Source: Apostichopus californicus
Taxonomy: Eukaryota > Echinodermata > Holothuroidea > Aspidochirotida > Stichopodidae
Length of the DNA stretch: 22,450 nucleotides
Reading direction: 5' to 3'
Assembly (NCBI GenBank): GCA_020650975.1
Contig: JAIPMN010017252.1
Span: 1 to 22,450 of the forward strand
The translations under genes and the position numbers were made by a program. The notes beneath the pieces were generated by a model. It made no database searches. It worked only from the letters and a program-made list of their open reading frames with translations, and was not told the origin of the DNA. Shown here in pieces: positions 1-9,800 of the stretch (within the stretch, counting starts at the first letter, position 1; each line of letters begins with the position of its first letter).

Positions 1-599
1 AAATATATATATATATGGCAGCGTGAACAATGATTCCGTCGCCGTGAACAAATATATGTTGATGAAGATTGAAATGTTCGGAAACGGGGTATCCTGCAAA
101 AGTATCACAAATTGATTTTATGTGTTTACTAAAATGTAAGCGGAACCGAGAACCTGGTTCGCCTACATAATTTTCCCTCTGGCAGATCTTTCGTATCAAG
201 TCTCACATCACCGTCCTCCACAAAGACTTAGGACCCTAAGCAACTACCAATTCCACAAACAAATGTTATCCGTTCTGCTTCCTGTATTGGCATGGCGTAT
301 TTTGGTATTACTTCCATCAGTGCCTCTCGTACTTATCTATTGTCATACTTGCAAGAAGGTATATGTTGCTTTGGGCGCTTCCGTACTGTCCGGTTTCCTG
401 CACAAAATATAGCAAAATAATATAGCATAGTTCTTACATGGGGAACTCAGCTAGCTATATTAGATAGCGGATTCCTATCGGCCTCTTGGAAGCTAGCAGC
501 CATTAACAACAGATGTTAACGGAAGGGACACTATTATACATAACAATTGTGTACCACAATAGGGGCCACTCGGGCAAATGGGAAACTTATTTGCGGGTA
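1..599. other. Non-coding upstream DNA
   Basis: It starts inside an AT dinucleotide run (about 5-16). I see no gene, RNA or clear repeat in the remainder. Open frames here are short and show no recognisable protein pattern. Confidence 0.5.
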
Positions 600-1830
600 A
601 GCAAGGATATGTTTTTTTTTCATTCAAAATTCATTCGAGTTATGGAGGGATTTGAGAGGCCGGAATTGAACCAGAGAAGAGATTTGACCTTCCTCAGTTT
701 CAGCTCTATTTCAAATTCGAAATCCGATCAAGATCATTTCAGAAAATATGGATTTGTTCCTCAAACTATATCATTTCATCTATGGAGGATTTGCGAGGCC
801 AGAATAGTGCATGGATAGAGATGAGACGTGGAATATGGCATTTTCGGGGAAAAAAACAACGTTCTGGACCAAAAAAATGACGATAAACAATTTTTGCACT
901 GTTTCAAAATACTAAAATTCCTAAACTATGAATTGCGGTATTGTACCAGAGAAGAAATGGTCCTTCCTCTTTTAAGTGGTATAGGTCCACTATCGGCAGG
1001 GGTTGCTACTATGCTTCTTCCATCGGGCCAAGCGACGGCCCTCGAGAAATATTTGCGGTTTGTCATCAAAATCATGAAGTTTTCGAGAAAATTGTTGCCG
1101 GGAAATCTCAACTTGCCCCAGAATGCACCATTCCACGTCTAAAGGTTTATTTGCTTCTGTCGGAGGACCCCCAGACACCCTTTCTACGATAGACCTCAAT
1201 CTACTCTTCGCCTATATATGCCTCAGAATACCTCATTTCAATTGTTTTATTGAGGGGGGGGGGCGGTTGAGTAGGGGGAAGGACGCTATAACTCTCACTG
1301 GGCATCACCCTTTCTTTTTGAAAATCCTGGATCCTTGAGCTATAATTAAGAGATACGGGTATTGTGCAACTCGAGAGTTTGCCGAGACGAAACAGATTTT
1401 TGAAGGGCAAAAGTGTCGATCCCCTCTCCCTCACACACACGTCAAGTGGTCGAACCATCATGATACTCCGTTTGCCAAACTTATTTATTGACCAAAAATG
1501 ACCATAAACATTTTAACACTATTTCAAATTCGAAAATCCCTTAAATTCAACGTAGATCATCTCTCACAAAATGCATTCTGTTTCAGTGAAGTGCGTCTTA
1601 CCGTACTTTTCCGCTATGTAATCAAATTCGGTAGGATGCTTAGAATCATTTTTGGCCAAGAAATACATTTCGTTACCAATAGTGGATCTATACATAAGGC
1701 TACATTAAAGAGGATTGTCTCTCTTGGTGCCCCACTTGCCCGGCCTCCAATATTAATTCCTTCGGCGACCCAAGACGGAAAGATTAGCCCTGTGTATGGC
1801 TTATTCACGCTCCGAGAAGCAACTATGTGA
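600..1830. repeat. Diverged direct repeats in upstream DNA
   Basis: TATGGAGGGATTTGAGAGGC at 641 returns in altered form at 781 (TATGGAGGATTTGCGAGGCC). A block with ACCAAAAA..TGACGATAAACA near 868 returns near 1489 (GACCAAAAATGACCATAAAC), an offset of about 620. Both later copies continue into CACTRTTTCAAA-type sequence. It looks like an old, decayed repeat of unknown family. A G-tract at 1254-1263 lies inside. The 60-110-codon open frames over this stretch have no recognisable domain and I do not call them genes. Confidence 0.45.
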
Positions 1831-2786
1831 TAGGATTAACGCTCAGCTGCGGCTGGGCTACTCAAAGGTCAGTTTCTTCAAGGGGTTTGTTTTAACGAGA
1901 CTGCAAAACGGTAAAAATCTGACATGTCGAGTTCCTAAAAGATGAAGCTAATTAGGTCATAGAAATCTCAATCCAATCTTTGTATGTTTGATTATATATA
2001 CCCGTTTAACGATTTTCAACGAAATCTCTTCAACCATAAAAAAAAAAGTCAGCCCAGATCTTCTCAATGCGCTTACATTTGACCATAAATCCAACCGTGT
2101 TAGCGTAAAGTCTCAATGTGTGTTTGCCAAATTTAAACTTCGACCTTTCTAGCTTACTGCCCTGAAAGTTCAGTAAAAATTAAACCGTTCTATGCAATTT
2201 TCATATTAATATTTATTATATTTCTTGATTTATCTGTCGTTAAACATTTTGAGCTGAATAAAATTCGCCAGATTTTTTAACGAGTCCGTAGATTCTACAA
2301 TCTTCAATCAAAATTTGCAAACCCCTCCCAACAGATCATACGCCAATCCAATCTCTCTGTTTTGTTTACGACCGTTAGGCCTATCATACTTTCACTTTCG
2401 TGGCTAGCCTGTATTAGATCTCTTGAATAGTGTCTTTCTTTCGATCTTACCGATGTAGCTTGCAAAATTGTGTCATTTCCTTCCATTGCAATGAATAAAC
2501 AGGTGTTTTCAGGCGTTTACTCCGTGGAATTGGGTAAAAATTATGGACGATACGAGTATATATAGGTTACATTTTGTGTAATGAGCATGCTAATATGGGC
2601 GGTCGCAGTGATTTTATGGTAAATCGTTCGCGCCATAAGGACAACAGTATATAAATTTCTTTCTTTCAACTGCGACAGCTTTTCTTCATTAAACCCACCT
2701 GGTCAGAGTGCATTAGGAATAAGAAACATTGCATCTGCTTCGGAATTTTGTTTTCCGAAATTCATCAGTACACACGTATTGAGACT
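1831..2786. other. Non-coding upstream DNA, nothing recognised
   Basis: AT-rich sequence with A and T homopolymers. No coding pattern, RNA gene or repeat was recognised on either strand. Confidence 0.5.
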
Positions 2787-2790
2787 TTAA

Positions 2791-3157
2791 AAGGTGTGAA
2801 GACTCGCGCAAAAAGAAACGTCTAATGCCGGTAATCTGACCTACTTTCGAATGAGGTGTAACAGAAGTGTTAGACACCACCATCGATCCCAGAAAATAAA
2901 CACACACAGCTTGCTACCATCGGTAATTAGACACTAGTGTACAGTTAGTACATACAGCTGCCGTCAATACCCACAGCAAAGTGTACAAACAATACAGCGA
3001 TGGACATCTCAGGTCCAGCTAAAGATAACAAGGTATCGCGTTCCATTACTGTACTGTCTGCATTTTGTAGCGACACGAACAAAACGTCACTTGCAAGCAA
3101 CGGAAAGTTAACTTTTTTCAGATGGCCGCACGCGGTTTGGGGCGAGTCTTCAATGCC
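2791..3157 (-). mobile_element. MITE-like non-autonomous DNA transposon, copy A
   Basis: About 367 bp, homologous along its whole length to the reverse complement of 11823-12178. The ends are imperfect terminal inverted repeats: the left end reads GGTGTGAAGACTCGCG and the right end, reverse-complemented, reads GGCATTGAAGACTCGCCC. A TTAA lies just left (2787-2790), but none is clear on the right, so this copy is older or flank-decayed. There is no transposase frame. TTAA plus TIRs suggests a piggyBac-type mobiliser, which is inference. Confidence 0.75.
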
Positions 3158-3320
3158 AATGGAGGATTCAATGCCTAGCAGTCTAGACATTACAGCCCAC
3201 TTAAACTTTGCGCAATACCAAATATCAAATGCATTGAGTCCCAAACACCACATATCAAGTACAGCCTTTATAGGGATATGTTAGCAACATGCACTCATCT
3301 TCCTACAGTCTTTACGCAGT

Positions 3321-3371
3321 GGTACACCAGGGAGTTGTTATGGAATCCATAACAACTCCCTGGGTACACCA
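3321..3371. repeat. Perfect 35-nt palindrome between 9-bp direct repeats
   Basis: 17-nt arms at 3328-3344 (CAGGGAGTTGTTATGGA) and 3346-3362 are exact reverse complements around a single base at 3345. The motif GGTACACCA occurs at 3321-3329 and again at 3363-3371 in direct orientation. It is either a hairpin-forming mini-insertion with a target-site duplication or a regulatory palindrome. It lies about 400 bp upstream of the TTC17 start. Confidence 0.8.
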
Positions 3372-3599
3372 CATGTGCTAATGTAGTTAAGATGGTTCGT
3401 GCGGTGTAGTACTACTGCAGAGTAATATTATGGTATGCAAAAATGGTTTGTAAAATTCGCAGCTAAGTATTGTGATTGCCTGAGTGAGTATACCCAGAAT
3501 TATAAATTGAGTATGAGGACGATTATGTAAACTTCTCGGTACATGGCTCAAATTAACTGACATCACCGATGTTACTTTCAAAATAGGCGGCTTTTATAT
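3372..3599. other. Upstream flank of TTC17
   Basis: Plain AT-rich DNA between the palindrome and the presumed 5' UTR. No element recognised. Confidence 0.4.
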
Positions 3600-3750
3600 T
3601 TATTTAGGCTGTTATTATTCAAATAAGGTGGCTGTGTTTTCCGATCGTCGCCGTCAACATTTACTCCGATTGGCGTTCCATACTGTAGATCTCGATCTCC
3701 GGCTCTATAGTACAGTGCACCGTAGATGTGCCATAGTGTCCCGGAGTAAA
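3600..3750 (+). promoter_or_regulatory. Probable 5' UTR / core promoter zone of TTC17
   Basis: The 150 bases before the start codon are richer in CpG (the GATCGTCGCCG stretch near 3640) than the AT-rich DNA around them. No convincing TATA box sits at a useful distance, so the transcription start cannot be placed. The main start at 3751 has A at -3 and G at +4, a strong initiation context. It is the first ATG in its frame after an open stretch that begins near 3628. Confidence 0.4.
3726..3749 (+). promoter_or_regulatory. Upstream ORF (7 codons) ending 1 nt before the TTC17 start
   Basis: ATG at 3726 reads MCHSVPE and stops with TAA at 3747-3749, leaving a single base before the main ATG at 3751. 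Its own context is weak (T at -3) while the main ATG is strong, so leaky scanning or termination-reinitiation could both feed the main frame. It matters only if transcription starts upstream of 3726, which the sequence alone cannot show. Confidence 0.5.
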
Positions 3751-3867
3751 ATGGCAACCAACATGAGCCAAATGTTGGTTGCCTTTCTGGCAATTCTAGC
3801 AGCCCTTGACCCGGTAAAGAGTACAACACATTGGGTTGTTACAGAAGATGGCATGATTACACAGCAG
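3751..3867 (+). CDS. TTC17: TTC17 exon 1: signal peptide and TTHWVVTEDG block
   Basis: 39 codons starting MATNMSQMLVAFLAILAA, a short N-region plus hydrophobic core typical of a secretory signal peptide, with likely cleavage around residues 24-26. Then comes TTHWVVTEDGMITQQ, nearly identical to the start of mature vertebrate TTC17. The exon ends in phase 0 at CAG followed by GTTTGC, a rather weak donor. The next exon continues the family sequence directly, which supports this junction. Confidence 0.93.
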
Positions 3868-6800
3868 GTTTGCCTAAAACTGAATTTTTATATTTTCCTT
3901 TCAAGGTGAAAGTGTTTAAGACAATGACAACGTCATTACACTACATTCAAGTATTGCATCACCGTATTTGCGGCATCACACACTAACCGTATGGAATGCG
4001 ATGTAGCGAAACTACTACCACTTACTAGGCTCATTCAAGCAGGTAACAGCTTAGGTGTAACTGAGTTTAGCCTAGCCTATATGAAAAAAAACATACACAA
4101 CCGTACAGTCCTAGGCCTTATGAAAAAATACCGGAGTTTTTGATAAATTATGCAAAAGAACGCATGGCCTTAGTTCGGCCAATGCTTTACAGTAGCTGTA
4201 CAAGTTTTGTGAATGAAAATTAATACTCAACAGAAACATTTCCTCAAGTACAGTCAGGGCTTGAAAAATCCTATGTGATGGGTGCCTTTTTTGGGATACC
4301 AAAATTTATGGCCAAACAGCCAGTCGGGCTACCAACATTCAAAATTGCCACCTGTCTTTGCCGTAAATATCACCAGTCTAGCACTGTATTGTGCAACTGC
4401 AAGTGGACACAACACAATGAACAATACGAATGGCCACAGTAAAACACAGAACATCAATTTTGTATTTCAAGGCACTTTCATGAATCAGTAAGCAGAATTT
4501 ATGCAGTAAACTTCATGAAAGTCTTCAAAACATGTGCAAAGTTGCTTTGAACAAGGTTTGACTCCCGACCTTCTTAAGTGTCATTCTTTCTATTTCTGGT
4601 TGAATCTGGTCAAACTATCAACGGAATCACATAACTGAAGGGAAGAACTAAACCACTGAGCAAAATCAGCGAGATCATCATCACTGGTTTGCTTTAAAGG
4701 AAGGAATGTTACTGCCCTTACTACACCAGATTTCCATTACACTATCATACCAGAAAGATTTGCACAGACATGTGCTCTTTCCATCACATCTGTTGCAGCA
4801 TTGTTAGGGCGCATGATTCTGCATCCCGGACCCAACGTTTTAGCCAGGGACGCCAACCCTTCAAACTGGTTACATCTGACGGACGCACTTTTTTTTTGTT
4901 GAGAAACACACACTCACAACTTGGCGTGTGAAAAACATACCAAAACACGTTATTATTGAATTAACAAACATCTTTCTTTTCAGAACAACCACAAGTTGTT
5001 CTCAATAGACTCTTTGTAACGTTACTATACCCTGTGTAAACATAGCGATGTTCGTACTTTAGGCTATTGTATGTCTGCACTCTAATGTCTTAACGTTAGG
5101 CCTTGTCAGAAGTTTTGCATTGATACTGGGACTATCACATAATATTTGAATCATTTCTTTCTTATCAGAAATGTTTTGAGTTTTAGACAATGTATGAACA
5201 TTATGGAATCTAAAGCTAACATATGTTAATTGAAATGATTTAGATCTCACAATATGTTCTCCGCATTGAGAAATTGCTAAAGTAAGATGATCATTGAAGC
5301 CACATTAATTTCTTCATTTGCTTAAACTCGCCGAAATTTTTGCTGGTCCAGATACAATTAACTTTAACCTACAGTACTGTATGTGTTAATCCTTCATGTA
5401 CAGTATCACCTAAAATGGCAAGTGAAAGTTTGAGTTTTTTAAATCCACATTGCAAAACAAGTTATCTAAGTATACTGTTATTGGATAGGAATGGTAACAG
5501 GTAGGTGTTGGGCCAACTTGCCTACAGTATAGTGGATGGTTAAAAGGGGGAATGTGCTAGGCCCATGAATAAAATTGCTGGAGGAAAATTGTAAATGGCA
5601 AGAAGTTAGGACAGGAGTTTGTAGAAAGTTGTGATAATGTCTGGTACCGTCGAGATATATACATCTAAAAAAACCTTTTACAACTATAAAGGGGCTCAAA
5701 TTAAAGTTTGATCATTTGAAAAGTGGATTTTCTTTTCCCCCTGCCATTTCTGTCTAGATACTCGTCTTCTCTTAATGAACGATCTATATTCACTGCATAT
5801 GCTACATATACCATTTAACAGACATCACAGTATACATACTGTACATGTAAGATCTAGTTGTACCATACAGTAGTGTGAATTGCATGCCTGCATATATACA
5901 CATTGGTAACCAGGTCAGTATATGGTATATGGACTAGCCTTTGACGATAATTCCTGCAACACATTATTTTATTTATTGTTTATTAGAACTTTATAGGTTA
6001 CTGTATATATCATTTGATTTTCCCCCTGCACATTATTAGGTCTATCTGTAGATAATGTGCTTCTGTTGTGCATAAGCCGTTGTGTTATCAGGGGTCATTA
6101 TAACTCCTGTAGAGGAATATTAAATTGTATGTTTTTATGGTGAACAGCAGCGATGCAAGTTTCTCTGAGAAGAAGCAAACAGTTTTTGAAATGGTAGATG
6201 CAATTTTTAAAATCCTATTAACAATACTGTATTGGAACAAGTAGAGCCTTAATATTGTAAGATGTAGCCTACATACCAGAAATGAGAGAGCTTGTTCTGT
6301 CTCCGTTGAATGGTGCATAAATAAATCACTGATGTTTTTCAGTTTTCTTGTTTTACCAGCAAAATTAAGTTATGAGCTTTAGTCAAAGGCACAGCTACTG
6401 TAGTTTATTAATGCATCATTTCTGTACTCAGTTCGTAAATTTATCCCGTACATTTATCTTGTGGGACATAAATTTGACGAGTCCAGGTTCTTGGACAAAA
6501 AAACAGCAATTTTAACCTCTTTAAAAAAGAAAAGTCTGTTGCCTTAATAAGTCATAGGCTTGTAGTTCTTTCAAACTAGTAAATATTTTAAACATGTATG
6601 TCTGTGCTGAGGCTGAAGCATTCTCTGATCAAGAAGCATGCTAAGGAAATTACAAACAAAAAATTTGAAAAAATGTTTTCGCCGACAATATCCTGTTGCT
6701 CTTTATCTTCTTAGCTCGACTCTGCATTCAACATGAAAGAGCCGTACAGTCTGCTTGCTGTCCTGGAACAAGAGAGAAGAACGGAAGAGGTCTTGAGGCT

Positions 6801-9800
6801 GCAGCGAGATTTAGAGAGACACAAGAAGGAGATCGAGGCGAACGAAGACGACACGGACATGGAAGAGAAATTCCTGCGGAGCGACTCGGACTGCGTAGAA
6901 GCTGGCCGACCTCTGACAGAGTTTGAGCTGTACGTCAGCACAGCGATATCTTTAGAAAACAAAGGAATAAGGTGAGATTACATCGATGGGAAAAAACATG
7001 TTAAGGTTACTGTACCCCCACAGTACTGTAACGAACAATCAGTTTCATCTGCAGAAATCTTTAATTATTGACTGTATTTCTATTTATGTTACTAACATTA
7101 CCCACAACTTCTTTTGTTGCTTTACATTTCAAAAAAGAAGTGCTAAAATCAGGTTCGCTTTTTAAGGAAAAAAAAGATATAAATTTTGTGGCCTTTTAAG
7201 AAAAAACTTGTTGAGTACTGCATGAATAAGGTCATCTGAAGTAAATTGTTTAGGACTTCAAAAGACGTCAGTATTTATCGAGAAAAATGTGCTCGTTGTA
7301 TAACAGTACTTTATTCATGAAATTCCCAAAACGATAACGAAGAAAGGACTCAAATCATTTTGTGCGAATTCTTTATTCACCCAAACTCTGCGAGTGAGTC
7401 AAAAATGAATGGAAAACAAATCTAAAGTATGAAATGTTTCTCTGAAAGGCAATGAGGGCGGTATTGAAGAACTTAACATGCATAGACTCCGAGTGTGTGA
7501 CCGATTAATTCAGTTTAGTTTTGGCTTTGAGTACAATGTTTCTGTATGCTGGCGTGTTGGAGGAACCTAACCGTAATAGTAATTACCGACTTTGCGATCC
7601 GCATTATAGTCATTGCCGACTTTGCAATCCGCTGTGCCCCCTCACAAGTTTGCAACATCGGTAAGAGTGACTCCATAGTTTACCTTTTCGGGAGACCAAA
7701 GGGTACATCGTCCTGATTGTTTGGTTATGTTTACTCCTGTTTTCCCCATGGTACCAATAAAATTGTAGAGTTAGGGATCAGTTAGTTCATGTAACTGATA
7801 TAATGGCATGCATAACGAGGCTTTAATTGAAGTAAGCTAATTACAGTACTAAGAGTACAAAAGAAGTAGGATGTAGAAGAAAGTGTGATTTGCATGACTA
7901 TGCACAGTGAATGCACAACATCGCAGAATATCTAGATGAGAAGGAATGTAATCGGAGACAGAGAGAAAAGAGACATCTCGTTATGGTCATCCTCTGCTAG
8001 TTGAGACAGTCGAGGATGAACGTTAGTGCTGAACTGCTGATCAGTCAGTTTTAACTCATGGGATGCCAAACATTTTGAGAAGAGGCCGCCAAAATGAGGG
8101 AATGCAATAGATTTCTTTGGTAAAACCATGTCTGACCAGAGTTGAATTCTCTTCATTTTCCTGCAGTGTCACAGAGTACCTGAGTATCAAGGTTAACGAG
8201 AGTAAGAAGTTTCTACGTCCTAACTGCACCCGAGTTTTTGACCTGCCCTTCAGTATGCATGCATATGATCATCTTCAGGTGAGTTTCAAAGCTGCTGGAA
8301 TGTTTGTGGTATATTCAGTCATGAATATTCATTGATTGTTAGAATGCACTTTGCAACATGGCTAGATTTTAAAAGGAGTGCTTAAGTATGTGGAAAGAAT
8401 TGCATTAAAAGTTTATATCCTGTCTTTTCATAATGTATGCATACTGTATGTGATCATCTTCAGATGAGTTTAAAGCAGGTGGTATATTCATGAATATGCA
8501 TTGATTGTTGGAATGTACTTAGCAACATAGCTAGATCTAATAAGGAGTGCTTAAGTATGTGGAAAAAAAATGCATTAAAAGTTTTATATCCTGTCTTTTC
8601 ATTATGGATGCATATGTGATCATCTTCAGATGAGTTTAAAGCAGGTGATATATTCATGAATATTCATTAATTGTTGGAATGCACTTTGCAACATAGCTAG
8701 ATCTAAAAAGGAGTGCTTCAGTACGTGGAAAAAATATGCATTGTAACTATTTTTGTCCTGTCTTTCTTTATGCATGCATATATGACCATCTTTAGGCGAG
8801 TTTAAAGCATGTGGTATATATTCATGAATATGCATTGATTGTTGTAATGCACTTAGCAACATAGCTAGATCTAAAAAGGAGTGCTTAAAAGTATGTGGCA
8901 AAACATGTTTAAAAGAGGGCTTTGACCTGCCTTGATTATATGCACACTTATTATGATCATCATCAGGGTGAGTTACTGTACACTGATTGTATAATATAGG
9001 TTATACTAAGTTACTTGATGTATATTTAATTATTAATACGTAGACTATAACCACATTACATGTTAAACTTCTACATTGATGACGGACAGATCAATCAGTT
9101 TGAATATTTTTACCCTGTTACAATTTATCTTGGTTTATGTATTGATTTGTGTTACTTCCAACAGTCCGTTCAGGAACGTCATAACCTTAGCAACCACCCC
9201 GAGCCGGAGCTCTCCTATCTTCTACCTCAGCAAGATACATTAGAGAACATCGGGCATCTACTCAGCAAAGCCCTGTCCAAGGTCAGTTTCATGGAAAAGT
9301 GGTTTCCAAATCTCACTAATAAGGATGGGTGATTTTGGAGAAAAAAAATTTACCGGTGATCTGAACATTGTCCTGGAACAGGGTCATTATTGTATGGATG
9401 TTAGCATCAAGTGTATAACTACTGCTTTAAAAGTGACTGGTCGTCATTTGACAAGCCTCTTGAAAATTGACGGTATCATTCATTATATTTTACTCCTTGT
9501 TAGTCCTGCTGGTAAGGTTACAAATGCTCAGATAAGTAATGTTGATTGGAAAAGAGATAAAATTTGTTTATCTAAACCCCGGAACTTGCTGATACAAATG
9601 AACTTTCCTCTCTCAATTTTCCATGTTTGGACAAAAAAAAAAAATCACGATTCCCCTTTTTTCCTCTCTTTACTGAATAGAACAAAACATCCTGGGTATT
9701 GTATGACATCGCTGGCTATTTTTGGAGGATTAAGGGGAATTCCAAGGAAGTGATTGAATGCTCCAGGAGGGCTCTCCATTTCTCCAAACAGTAAGCTAAT

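Noticed and set aside
513..1142. Overlapping open frames of ~100 codons upstream of TTC17
   Set aside because: No recognisable domain, no consistent splice structure, and they lie in a diverged repeat. Chance or repeat-derived frames are more likely.
3000..3284. 94-codon open frame near the upstream MITE
   Set aside because: It lies within the non-coding MITE. A related frame appears at the other copy only because the DNA is homologous.
8460..8901. Minus-strand open frames with repeated HIHEYIT-like segments
   Set aside because: They are the reverse reading of the exon 3 tandem array; no family resemblance.
9325..9753. 142-codon open frame across intron 4 and exon 5
   Set aside because: It reads exon 5 in the wrong frame; the TTC17 frame and phases explain this exon fully.
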